DNA of 64,000 bases from Paramecium sonneborni. Its lineage: Eukaryota > Ciliophora > Oligohymenophorea > Peniculida > Parameciidae. This document shows, piece by piece, positions 22,927 through 33,266 of the stretch (its first letter is position 1; every line of letters starts with the position of its first letter). Where the stretch lies: assembly GCA_905182985.1 (NCBI GenBank), contig CAJJDN010000170.1, forward strand, positions 162,881 through 226,880, written 5' to 3'. The translations under genes were made by a program, and so were the position numbers. The notes beneath the pieces are model-generated. The model saw only the letters and a list, made by a program, of their open reading frames with translations. It was not told where the DNA came from and made no database searches.

Positions 22927-23383
22927 TTGTTATTTCAGTTATGGTTGTTACTCTTATTAATTCTTTGGTGATTTCAACTTTAGAATCTCATGCTATTACA
23001 GTCTTAGAAAGAATTTAATTAAGATAATCCTTAACTTAATCAGCTTCACAAGTAGTTCTCTATTCACTTAAAATTGCTGTTGCACTCAAGTAATAATTTC
23101 AACAATATTTATTAGAAAGGGAAATTTAACTAAAATCTAACTTAAATTACTCCTAATTAAACTTAGAAAGAATCTTAATGATTTCAAAATTTAAAGGAGA
23201 TAATATAGAAATAAACAAGATGTTGGAAATATGAATGAAGAAATTACTAATTAATTTAGTCTCTTAAAGTCAGATTTTAGTGATGTTATTGAAAAATAAA
23301 AAGGCTTGCTCTTATAAAATTAAGACATCATGAATAAATTAGGAGTAGAAGCTAAACCTTATATATCAAGTCCCTAATTATGA
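21909..23383 (+). CDS. SK-type (small-conductance, calmodulin-gated) potassium channel
   Basis: Predicted about 444 residues if the two poorly defined 5' introns are removed (about 37 and 28 nt) plus three clear ones (24, 25 and 26 nt). Membrane helices are visible at FNLMGLGLSVMQ, WLLWIIFISTLALLVLTVL, SMLVELLIYCVVP, EILALIMITRTVFIF and FIALVSLIGIFGYG. The pore is NIIITITTVGYGDFYTRTD near residue 276, then FVIFVVCILGIFVISVMVV. The tail LRKNLNDFKIQRRQYRNKQD followed by a coiled coil fits the calmodulin-binding region of SK channels. There is no charged S4 helix. SK channels open when calcium-calmodulin binds and set membrane excitability, which steers ciliary beating in Paramecium. The exact N-terminus is uncertain. 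Confidence 0.85.
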
Positions 23384-23977
23384 TCTATATATATAAAAAA
23401 TTATTATTATTTCTATGTCAAATCAAATATATTCTTATAATATACAATTATATTATCAAATAAAACCTGATATATTTAGTTATGAAGAGAATAACAAAGT
23501 TAGAATCTACATTTTTATTCTTAGTTCCATTATCTATAGATTATAATTTATATGTTTGATTTATAAATAAATTGTTATTTGATGTCTGAAATTCAATTTT
23601 TAATAAATAATAGAATAAGGATATATAATTTAAATTCGATTTAATAAAATAAGATAAGAGTTGTGTGATAAATTGTTATCTATATATAATCAAAGAAAAG
23701 AACAAATGGTTAGAATATTCTGATAAAAAAGATTTTAGATATAAAAATTCTAATATATTTAATAGGTGACTAGATCTTCTATAAAATCTATTAAAAGCAA
23801 TACTATAATTGTTTTATCATCTCTATTATTATGTTAAGAATTATAATATGATAACAAAAAAAATCAGAATATTTGGTGTTGTTTTTTTATAAAGAATAGA
23901 TTGAAAAGAGAGAAAAATTGTGATATTTATATATATTATATATTGTAACAAAATTTTTGACAATGAAAGTATAAAAA
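23384..23977. other. Intergenic region, no gene seen
   Basis: About 590 bp of AT-rich DNA between the convergent channel and KATNIP-like genes. Only short frames. Confidence 0.6.
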
Positions 23978-26900
23978 TCAGTAAACTTAAGTGGTAGTTG
24001 GTCTATCTAATTCTTTATACAATCCTTATTATTGTAGTCTGACTTCTTTGTTCTTGATGCTATTATATTTTAATTTCTAAAGATGTTAATATAAAGAGTT
24101 TACCTAATTTTCATTGATTAAGAGTGTTTCTGATCCAATGATACTTTCTCTAATTTCAACAGTTCCAATTTAATCAATCAATCTTTCATCTTTGGTAAAT
24201 AATACAGTTGTTTTATTATTGCCCATCATTCCTCTAACAGTTTGAGTCAAAGTTGATAAATTCAAATAACCCTTAGAATATAGAAAAATAATTTACTTAA
24301 TACATAATATTATCATCTATTGAAATTTCACATTCCTTAACACCTCTGACTGGTGTCTTGCTATAATTATAAAAGGATATGGCAGATATCTACTAAGGAG
24401 TATCAAATAATAAAATTAATTTATTGACTTAGTAACTAATTTGATCAAAAACACTCGAATTAATATTCGTTTTTAATCTATCTGTATATGAATTAACGAA
24501 AGGTGATAACCACATTTACTTAGCATCCAAAGTAATATTTATATTATTTAATAATTTATCAGGAGTTCTTACATCCATTTCCATTTAAGGTAATTCTTTT
24601 ACTGAAAATGGTTTAGCTAATAATTTTGGATAGAGTTTTTCTCCTTTTGGATCAAATATTTCAATTCCATTTAATCCAATATAATGTAAATCTCCCCATG
24701 TTGATAATAATTTTATAACAATCTTTGTTCCTTATGGTAATTAAGTAGTTTCATAATCTTAATATTTATTTTTTTCAAATTAATTATTCACTATCACTGT
24801 ATCAATTCTCTTTTAATAAGGTAATTCAATTAATTGGGGTTCATTAACATCACTCAATCCATGACCTTTCCTCAAATAGATACCTTACTAAGTATTCAAA
24901 ATTTAATTATCTCCCTTTATATTAATCATCTATACTCCTTTCTCTAATTCATCTTCTTTGTTATAATTCCAAATTGCAACCCTACTTATTTGAGTTGGTT
25001 ATATAAATACAAATTAGATCTTTATCTTTCCATTATTTAATTACCATCTTTCATCACTATTTACTACTGTCTCAGATTAAGATGTTATAACTTTATATTT
25101 CTTTATTTTCATTGATTATCCAAATTTATCATGTATATCAATCTTATCTAATCCAACAAATTTATCACCCCAATTTCTTATTATATACAACGTTAATACT
25201 TTTACAGTAACTGTTGCTAGAGTCTTAACATTTATTTAATTTTGAGAAGAAAATAATCTTTTTGAATGCTATTGTAATTTCTATTCAGACTCCTATTTAA
25301 TTATTTAAGGAATTGAATCTGATTTTTAATGTTAAAACTCTTTATTCAATTAGGAATTTAGATTATTATTATTTGTGAATTTCTGAGCTGTTATTTCTCC
25401 TTTAGGTTTATTAAATGTTGCTGTATCTGGTCTACTCAATTTAACAGTGTTTTCTAAAATATGCTTTTATTATTGTATCTAACTTTCATGTAATTTATTT
25501 AGCCAATCTTATTCTTAGATTTTTTCCATAATTTCAGTATTATTAGTAAACATTATATATTCAGCATTATCTATTCCACATGTACCATTAGCTTATTTGA
25601 TTTCTCCACTGAATATTGAATCTGTATCTAAGATTATTTCAATATTACGAACACATTTAGCTCTATATGTTCTACCTTTATTGTAATTCCAAATTCTAAT
25701 CATTGATAATTTAGTTTCATTGAATTTAATTGTTATTTCCATATTTTTATCAATTCTTTCAATACACATATTTTTATCATCTTAAGTTAAATAATTATCA
25801 TCAAATAAGACAGCAGAATTTTTAAAAAAGCCAGAAACAAAATTAACTTTAACTTTATTTCCTTTAAAATCAAATATTTCGATTCCAGTTAATCCAATAG
25901 AATAGAGGTCTCCCCAATTTTTTAATAATTTGATTATTAATTTGGATCCAAAAGGACACTCTGGAATAGAAATATTCTTAGTTCTTGTAGATGATGTAGT
26001 TCCTGCAGCAATATGAGCAACTCCTCTTTTAAAATTAAGAGGTGGACTAGTTGAATCTTCTTCAGTTACTTATTTTTAAGAGAATAAATTAATTGATTTT
26101 TTGAAGAATCTTTATTGATGAATAGTTTATTTGGTTTTAACGGATGATGGTTCTTACTTCTATTCAATTTTTTTAAATTTCTTATCATTTTCAAAAGGAT
26201 CAAAAATTAATTTAGGTTTAGCATGTTTTTATTGACTTGAGGCCTTGGATAAATTAATTCTAGATAGAGAGAATACTTTTACTCTTTATTTTCATCAGAT
26301 TTTTTGGAATTAATAGATTATGAGGATTGATTAAATGGTTATGTAGAATCATTTTAATTTTTGATACGAGTTTCATTGGTATGATTAATAATAGGTTGAG
26401 GATGATATTATTGTAATTGAATAGTTTAAGCATATTCAGAGAATGTATTTGCAACTCCTCTTGCAATTTAACCTGACCATAAAACTTATTCATTCTATAA
26501 GATTTCTAATTCACAAACACATTTATCTAATTCTTTTCTATTTTTATTAAAATTCCAGATTTTGAGAGATGTAAGAAATTCTGATTCATCTTGAAGTAGA
26601 TAACAAACAGTGATAGTAATAGGGAATGATTTAAAATTAGTAATCCACATTTATTCAGGTGAGATGGTAAGATTGTGTCCATTGATGAGATTGTTAATAG
26701 TATAATGAGAATCATCATCAGAATAAATGCAATTGATTTTGACATATTTTCTGTTATTGTTAAACAATTCAATACTAGTTAAACCAACTTGAGTTTGATT
26801 GCCATAATTGGAATGTATTTTAAGATGTATTCTTTTACTTTGAAAGAAGGAGATCAGTTCTTCATGTTTAGGTTATCCATTTTCAATTGATGCAAGAATT

Positions 26901-27320
26901 TGAAGTACCAATTCTTATTCATAGAGTGGAAGCTTTTGTATTCTATAAGGTTCTTGTTAGTATGAAAAAAGATTACCTTGTTTCTAGATTATTTAAAATT
27001 TATCTCTCTACGTTAGATGTTGGAATTGTTTTTTGTTGAGGGATGTAAGTTCTAGGTTTGATGAGAGGTTTCTAGGAGATATATGAGAGAATTGTTACAT
27101 GTAGTTTCTCTCCATCTCTAATTGATCTATTGAGAATGGCTGCTTGTTTAGAATCTAAAGATTTCATGAATGAAAGTATAGTTAAGTCAGGATTGATATC
27201 TTATTAAAGTATGGGAGGTTTAGTAATGGTTCTGGCAGTAGTAGATACCTATTGAATAGGTTTAGAACTATAATGACGTGGAGTAGCCTATTTTTCGAGA
27301 GGCAGTCTTTAAACACTCAT
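23978..27320 (-). CDS. KATNIP-like ciliary protein with four DUF4457-type modules
   Basis: Predicted about 1080 residues; introns of 34, 23, 25 and probably 27 nt. The hallmark of katanin-interacting protein (KIAA0556) is a module starting N/T-W-G-D...GLNGIEIFD. Here it occurs four times: NYGNQTQVGLTSIELFN, NWGDLYSIGLTGIEIFD, NWGDKFVGLDKIDIHD and TWGDLHYIGLNGIEIFD. Each is followed by lines such as IRIWNYNKGRTYRAKCVRNI. The C-terminus TVRGMMGNNKTTVLFTKDE also suits the family. KATNIP binds microtubules and katanin and acts at the ciliary base in animals; the role in ciliates is inferred. The ATG at 27320 faces the SR protein gene across 55 bp. Confidence 0.85.
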
Positions 27321-27375
27321 ATTTTATTATTTATTAACTAGGTATAATGATTTTTAGATTAGCAAATTTTAATTA
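27321..27375. promoter_or_regulatory. 55-bp divergent intergenic region (KATNIP-like / SR protein)
   Basis: Only 55 bp separate the two start codons, so both promoters and 5' UTRs must share it or reach into coding DNA. No motif recognised. Confidence 0.5.
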
Positions 27376-28020
27376 ATGGGTGAGATTGTGTCTAATTAGC
27401 TATTCGTAGCTGGATATAGTCGTAGTAAGGTGACTGATGAAAGAGATGTTAGAGAAATCTTTAGAAAGTATGGGTCACTCAAAGAAGTGGTATACAAGGG
27501 TTCTTACTCTTTTATTGTAAACTCGTTTGAATTTAAGTTCACAAGACTTTTAGTACTGAAAACGAAGCTAAAGAAGCACTTGCAGAGATGAATGGCACCA
27601 CCCATAATGGATAGAAATTAAAAGTAGATGTCGTTGACAATCGTAAAGGAAGGAAAACTGGACCAAATGATAGTGACGAATGTTTTAAATGTGGAAAAGG
27701 CGGACATTGGTAATCTATTCTCTTATTTTTTTTTAGGGCTAGAGATTGTCCTAAAGGAAGATCACCTCGTAGAAGTAGAAGATACTCTAATTCTAGATCA
27801 AGGTTACAACTATACATCTTTATATTTTAGACATCATAGAAGAAGATCTGATTCGAGATCACGTTCATCTTATTCATCTTCTCGCTCCAGAAGAAGAAAT
27901 AGAGATCATCGCAATAGACGTAGATATAGCAACAGTCCTAAAAGAGGGGAAGATTAAAAAAAGCCTAATTACAATAAACGTAGATCACCTTCTGACTCTT
28001 AACATCATTCCACATCTTGA
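27376..28020 (+). CDS. SR splicing factor: RRM, zinc knuckle, RS tail (SRSF7/RSZ type)
   Basis: Predicted 186 residues; introns of 29, 27 and 28 nt. An RNA recognition motif spans about 1-80 (QLFVAGYSRSKVTDERDVRE, then TFSTENEAKEALAEMNG). A CCHC zinc knuckle CFKCGKGGHWARDC sits at about 92-105, followed by an Arg/Ser-rich tail (SPRRSRRYSNSRSR and similar) to the end. This order is that of SRSF7 and plant RSZ proteins, nuclear factors that bind pre-mRNA and help recognise exons. Such a factor fits a genome with thousands of tiny introns. Codons are less AT-biased in the RS tail. It diverges from the KATNIP-like gene and converges with a small minus-strand gene. Confidence 0.9.
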
Positions 28021-28176
28021 ATAACCATCGCCAAAAACAAAAACAAATTTTATTATTCAACATTATTCTAATTTTTATTATTATTTCTCTCTTTTTCCTA
28101 AATTTAAAATATTCCCTGAACATATATTATAATAATCATTCATCAAATTTTGCTCACTATATATTATTATCTTAAT

Positions 28177-28462
28177 TCATTTACTTTCTTATGCACCCAT
28201 TCTTGAAATCTATGATAATTCTTCGCTCACTTCTAAAAAGTGTGAAAACGCAAATGGAGCTAATAAAAATATCAATCCTTATCATTTTATCACTATTTTA
28301 TACCTGTTGTTCCAACCCATAATAACTTTCTTGATTATCTATAAAGATATCTTGGATTCAACCACCCTGTTTAGAAAAATCTTATTAACTTTCCCCAAAA
28401 TCCTTTTGCAGGCTTTTATTAGTTTTAGCTTTAAGAAGTACTTGATCTATTTCCAACACCAT
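28177..28462 (-). CDS. Small single-pass membrane protein, unknown (78 aa)
   Basis: Two introns (23 nt starting GTTAATAAG, and 26 nt starting GTATAAAATAG) connect three exons into MVLEIDQVLLKAKTNKSLQK through VIMGWNNRLIFLLAPFAF to SEELSQISRMGAQESK. One hydrophobic segment lies at about residues 48-62. I do not recognise the family. The frame is convincing because three exons join without leftover bases, but the protein is short. Confidence 0.5.
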
Positions 28463-28540
28463 ATCTACCTTAAATCATTAAAATATTTAATTATTTATTG
28501 CCTTAATTAACTTTTATTAACCTTGTATTATTTAAAAAAA

Positions 28541-28564
28541 TAATTATTTTTTTTTATAAAAAAC
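28541..28564 (-). terminator. Probable Pol III terminator tract after tRNA-Tyr
   Basis: A run of A/T (plus strand tttttttata) lies just beyond the tRNA 3' end. On the coding strand it reads as A-rich then mixed; a clean oligo-T is present only partly, so the exact end point is uncertain. Confidence 0.3.
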
Positions 28565-28649
28565 TCCGAAAAGGCGGATTTGAACCACCGACCTGGGGAT
28601 AACTGGATAACACTACAGTCCCTCGCTCTACCAACTGAGCTATTTTCGG
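28565..28649 (-). tRNA. tRNA-Tyr (anticodon GTA) with a ~12-nt intron
   Basis: The minus strand folds as a tRNA: acceptor CCGAAAA pairs with TTTTCGG, discriminator A; D-arm GCTC/GAGC with AGTTGGTA; anticodon loop CTGTAGA with anticodon GTA; T-arm GGTGG/CCGCC with TTCAAAT. Between loop positions 37 and 38 about 12 extra bases (TGTTATCCAGTT) form an intron, as is usual for eukaryotic tRNA-Tyr. C1-G72 and A73 fit eukaryotic tRNA-Tyr identity. The outermost anticodon-stem pair (A27-C43) is mismatched. A T-rich tract lies just downstream (28541-28556 region) and may act as the Pol III terminator. Confidence 0.92.
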
Positions 28650-28756
28650 ATGATAACCTTTCCATCAATCATCTCTTTTTATATACATCTTACTATTCAT
28701 TTTTAATTAAATATTAATAATTATAAATTATTGATTATTTATATTATCAAACATAA

Positions 28757-30627
28757 TCACTATTGTTTAAAAGCATCATGACAGTTTTATAAATTCTTAA
28801 ATGAAATCTCGAATACTGAATTCTATGAGTTTTCTGTATTTTGAATTAAATCAGATTCTTTTATTAAATCGATCAATGATTAATCATTATGATTGTACTA
28901 TTAAAATGATTGACTACTTTTCGTTCTTGTATGTTATGGAGTTATTGAACTACTAATCAATACTTTAAATATCTATAATAAATTTATCTCAATTCTATAC
29001 TTTAATACATTCAATGTTTTCTTCACCAAGTATTTCACTTACTAACTCTTTCTCTTAATCTAACATCTTCATTGGATTGTTTGATGATTCAAGTAATACC
29101 TTCATTTGTTAGAATTTCTCTTCTCCAATCTTCCTTTTAAGAAAATCAGTCAGTAAAATGGATCTTTATGGAGATGTGGGTGCGTTAGGATTTAAGAATT
29201 AACCAGCAAATGAAAAGGTTTTAGGATTCTTAAGGAGAGTTGGCTGATTTTCATTTTCATATTCATTCATACCTCTTTTGGTGGCGTCATCAATTTAAGT
29301 ACAAATTGATATGGATTTCTAATATCTTAATTATCTTTAAGCCATAACAGCTGAATTTTATTATATTGATTCAGTAATGACATCTGGAAGAGTATGTAGA
29401 TTAAATGATAATGGTTTATTTTTATTAGCATTATCAGCAGTAGCTAGTTATTTGAATGTAGGTGAATTTTAATTTGAAGTATCTTGAATTAATTATTACA
29501 AAGAGACTTTTCTTCTTTTTGATTTGCTTACCTATGGCGATTGTTAAGGCTGTTATTATTATTATTGTTGTAATTATTTAGATTATTCTACTAAAAAATG
29601 AATAGAATTTTTGTGCATTTTTCTTGATGAAGATTTATTAGATTACATTGATTGAACAGGTAATACATAATTAAATTATGTTTTGTATAGTCCTTATAGC
29701 TTATATAGTTCAGATTGAATTTATGGATATTAGATAATAGTTTAAATATCAGGTCGCTTTTCAGGATTCTTTTCTAACATATCATCTATTAATTGTGATA
29801 TAAAATCAGAATAATTTCTTTAGATTTTAGGATGTGGTTCATTGATGATCTTAAAAGCAATTTCACTAATAGATTCACCTTTGAATGGTTTTTGTAATGA
29901 ACATAATTCATATAGAGTGCATCCAAGCATCCAGATATCAATTTTATGATTATATTATTGATTCTGACAGATTTCAGGAGAGAGATAGAAAGGAGTTCCT
30001 TAGATATAAAAAGAGTATAATACCAATAGATGTTTAAGCAAGATCTAAGGTATTATCTAAAGTTCTAGATATTCCAAAATCTCCCAATTTGACCTTGAAA
30101 TTTAATAAGGAATGTTACAATTCCATTAGTGCAAAGGAAAATGTTTTGTAGTTTGATGTCTCTATGAATTATCTTCAACTGATGGAGATATTGTATAGCA
30201 ATGGATATCTAGGAAAACCATCCAAGAATCTATAATATTGCATAAATCAAATACTAAACTGTATTTTCATCAATATATGTTTATGTTTGTTTAGCTTGGT
30301 TGGTCATGATACTTAAATCAGCTACAAGAATTGGATGATAATTGAATACCATTTTCAGCATATTCCATTACAATACATAATTTATTATTATGAGTAAAGG
30401 AATCATAATGCGAAATAATATTTGGATGATCCAAACTACGTAATAATTTAACTTCATTTAGTGGATCAACTACATAACTCTCTTTAAAACTTAAATCTAC
30501 TCTCTTTATAGCAAATAACTGAAAGTATAACAATTAACTGTACCTTATCATCAGATTTTCTCTACACCAACAAAACATCTCCATAATTGCCTTTTCCAAT
30601 TTTCTTGATTCTTTTAAATTGATCCAT
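28757..30627 (-). CDS. NEK-family protein kinase
   Basis: Predicted 569 residues after removing six introns (25, 28, 30, 25, 25 and 28 nt). The kinase domain is at the N-terminus: IGKGNYGDVLLVQ (G-loop), FAIKRVDL (VAIK), LDHPNIISHYDSF, IIHRDIKLQNIFL near residue 126, KLGDFGISR and IGTPFYLSPEIC. The GTPFYLSPE activation segment with preceding Thr/Ser is typical of NIMA-related kinases, which in ciliates are numerous and act on cilia and basal bodies. The C-terminal half is Gln/Ser-rich with poly-Gln near 29560, and ends with helical LTDFLKRKIGEEKFQQMKV as seen in Paramecium NEKs. Plus-strand frames inside the gene are antisense shadows. Confidence 0.88.
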
Positions 30628-30735
30628 CGATACTCAAAAATTCGTTAATTATAATAATTATTCAATTTCCCACAAAATTTATATTTAACATAAATCCCAA
30701 ATTTATAGATTATGTAGATTTCAAAATAAAAATTG

Positions 30736-31718
30736 TCAACCGAACTATTATCTGCAAACCGGACAACTAGTAGATACCTTTTTTATTTTAATAATAAATA
30801 CATTGAACCAATTCCTAACACAACTCTCATGAAATTAATGCTTTCCACTACAAGGAAGTTCAAGAACACTCTCATTTTGTGCATACTCTTGCATACAAAT
30901 GCAACAAACTTTATCTTCCTTCATCCAAGGATCATCCAATCCTTAATATTTATGAGCAGGAATCGAATCCAAGTATTATTTCAATCGGCGAATCAAATAT
31001 AATTATTTACTCTTTCTGTATATTTATAAACAGCATAACAATCTATATATTTATTCAATTTTTCTACGGAAATGCAATCACAAGAACCAACACCAAACAA
31101 TACAAAAATATAAACTCCAAAAACATCGATAAAACCATTATGAATACTACATTTAGTAAATTTGCATCACACCCAACCTAAAAGTATTACAACAGGTTAA
31201 AATTAAATGGAAAATCTAACATGAAGATAAAAAATTTTATTATTATCACTTATGCCATAATGTTCAAACATTTCCATTCTCTCTATTTAAATATTATTAC
31301 CAATTACATTCAATTCTGGACATTAAAAATTTATTAATTTCTTTACAGTTGTCATCAGTTTGTTCAATGATGATCTATCTGGGATCTATTCTAAATTCAT
31401 TCCTTATTATTCTAATGATTATTGAATTATATTCAATTTATCAATGTTTTCCAACTCCATCTTATACTTGAACTGATGGCATAACTGAAAAACACAGTAC
31501 AATATTAATGTTGTTGCTATCGAATGAGATTCTGAAATCTCACATTATAAAGCCTCTCCCAAAAATATTAATGTTATCACCATTTTCATTAATGTAAAAT
31601 AAATGTAAATCTAAAGACCCCTCGATATTTAGCTAAACACTTCTTTCAAAACAGAAGGGTAATTTTCATATCTTTCCTGAGATTGAGGAATTAATAAATA
31701 TTTAATATTTTCCAACAT
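30736..31718 (-). CDS. Membrane-anchored RING-H2 E3 ubiquitin ligase
   Basis: Predicted 296 residues (introns of about 43, 25 and 24 nt). Several hydrophobic segments occur (IYIYFTLMKMVITLIFLGEA; later NVVFIMVLSMFLEFIFLYC and VLVLVIAFPLLCC). The C-terminus carries a RING finger: DKVCCICMQEY, LELPCSGKHQFHESC, then TSCPVCRQQFG at the very end. Spacing fits a RING-H2 (C-x2-C...C-x-H...H-x2-C...C-P-x-C) with an extra residue pair around the first His. Such proteins recruit E2 enzymes and ubiquitinate membrane cargo. The 43-nt intron is longer than usual here and is the least certain junction. Confidence 0.75.
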
Positions 31719-32566
31719 TTTATATATAATTAACAATCATATATATTATTCATCCTTTTACTCAATAAATTATGACCGATTAGTTAATTGCTTTGATGCT
31801 ATCACTCAAATCTAGAATGAGAAATTCCCCTTATTATCAAGACTCTAACTAAAATAATAATATTATATATTCCTGTTATTTATTAAATTTTTTTAAATTA
31901 TATAATTTATTTCATCTTTCTTAATATATGTTAAATGAATTTTTTATAAATCAACTTAATTAATTTATAAATTTTTATATTATTTTTAATCTTAATGAAT
32001 TAACTTAAAACTAGGATTATTTTTAGCTATTTCATTGATTTTATCTATGATTCTGTTATGACAATAGGACAAGATTAAACTAAATTAGAAAAACTTAAAT
32101 TTCTTAAATAAAATTAAGATTTTTATAAATACTGTACTGTCTCTATAATAAATTAATGAGATAGAATTAAATAGTTAAATTATGTAGAGATTTGTATTAG
32201 AATAAGATAATGATTGAAAAACAAAATAAAATAAATAAATAGGTTTGTAAAATTCTATAGTTTATAAGAATAAGAATAATTTCAGGGATGAGAATTAATA
32301 TAAAAACTTTGAGTTATCGTTATGTGACAACTATTAAAAAAAGTTAAAATGATTTTGAATAAATATTAAAAGGATAGAAAAGTATGTAAATATAATAGTA
32401 AGATTATGGAATTAGAGAGATGAAAAAGAACTATTTAAAAATGAGAGTATTTATTGAAAGATGTAAACAAAAAGTGAGGGATAGTGGGATTGAATAAAAT
32501 TGAAAGGAATAAAATAATTATAAATATTGGTGTACTGATTATTTCTAAAATATAAATAATTTAAAA
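31719..32566. other. Intergenic region, no convincing gene
   Basis: About 850 bp. A plus-strand frame from ATG 31772 runs about 90 codons but is composed mostly of Phe/Leu/Asn/Ile as expected for AT-rich noise, so it is not called. Confidence 0.5.
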
Positions 32567-33222
32567 ATGTAGGAGTAAATATTTAAGATAGTGATTATAG
32601 GGAATAGTGCAGTAGGAAAATCATCTTTATTGATTCGATATTGTGATGATACTTTTAAAGATATTTATTTAAGCACAATAGGAGTGGATTTTAGATTTAA
32701 AACAATAAAGTTAGATGGATTAGGTGTAAAGTTGTAAATTTGGGATACTGCAGGTTAGGAGAGATTTAGAAATATTACAAATTCATATTATAAAGGTATA
32801 AAAGTGTTAGTTAATATGTAGGTGCCTAGGGTATAGTAATAGTATATGATGTGACAAATGCGAAATCATTTGAAGATGTGACAAAATTTTGGATGATGGA
32901 ATTATCTCATTATGCAGATTAGAATGTGAAGTTGATGTTGTTGGGGAATAAGATAGATTTAGCAACAGAAGAGACAAGATAAGTAAGTTAAGAGATGGCA
33001 GAATAATTAGCAAAAGAACACAATATGTAACATCATGTTGTAAGTGCAAAGACAGCTGAAGAAGTATAAAATAGTAATAATAATTTAAAGGTTGAGAATG
33101 CATTTATAAGTTTGGCTAGGTCTATTTATAATGAGAAATCTTTAAGAGAGATGGTACATCCTTAATAATAATAATTGAATAATAAAAAAAATAAAGATGA
33201 AAAGTAGAAAACATGTTGTTGA
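32567..33222 (+). CDS. Rab GTPase (Rab1/8-like)
   Basis: Predicted 200 residues; introns of 26 nt and 27 nt. All G-motifs are present: G1 GNSAVGKSS (13-20), effector STIGVDFRFKTIKLDG, G3 WDTAGQERFRNITNSYYKG, G4 LLGNKIDL and G5 VVSAKT. The C-terminus is a charged linker ending KTCC, a double-cysteine geranylgeranylation signal. Rab1/8-type proteins recruit effectors to ER-Golgi or post-Golgi vesicles; subfamily is inferred from the effector loop. The start ATGTAGGAG uses TAG for Gln at codon 2. It ends 44 bp before the next gene on the same strand. Confidence 0.92.
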
Positions 33223-33266
33223 TTTATGTTTATTTCGTTTTTGTTTTAAAGATATTAATTTAATTA

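Noticed and set aside
27539..27957. Alternative frames in the SR gene region
   Set aside because: RS-repeat codons are open in several frames; the spliced frame with RRM and zinc knuckle is the convincing one.
29158..29490. Plus-strand frame starting MDLYGDVGALGF with hydrophobic continuation
   Set aside because: It is antisense to the C-terminal half of the NEK kinase gene at 28757-30627, which reads through the whole region with a better protein pattern, and it contains a TGA.
30733..31181. Plus-strand frames of 89 and 100 codons
   Set aside because: They lie opposite the RING-H2 ligase exons and have no protein-like features.
31772..32040. About 90-codon plus-strand frame MTDQLIALMLSLKS
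   Set aside because: Composition is that of random AT-rich DNA with two stop codons recoded; no intron signal or motif supports it.
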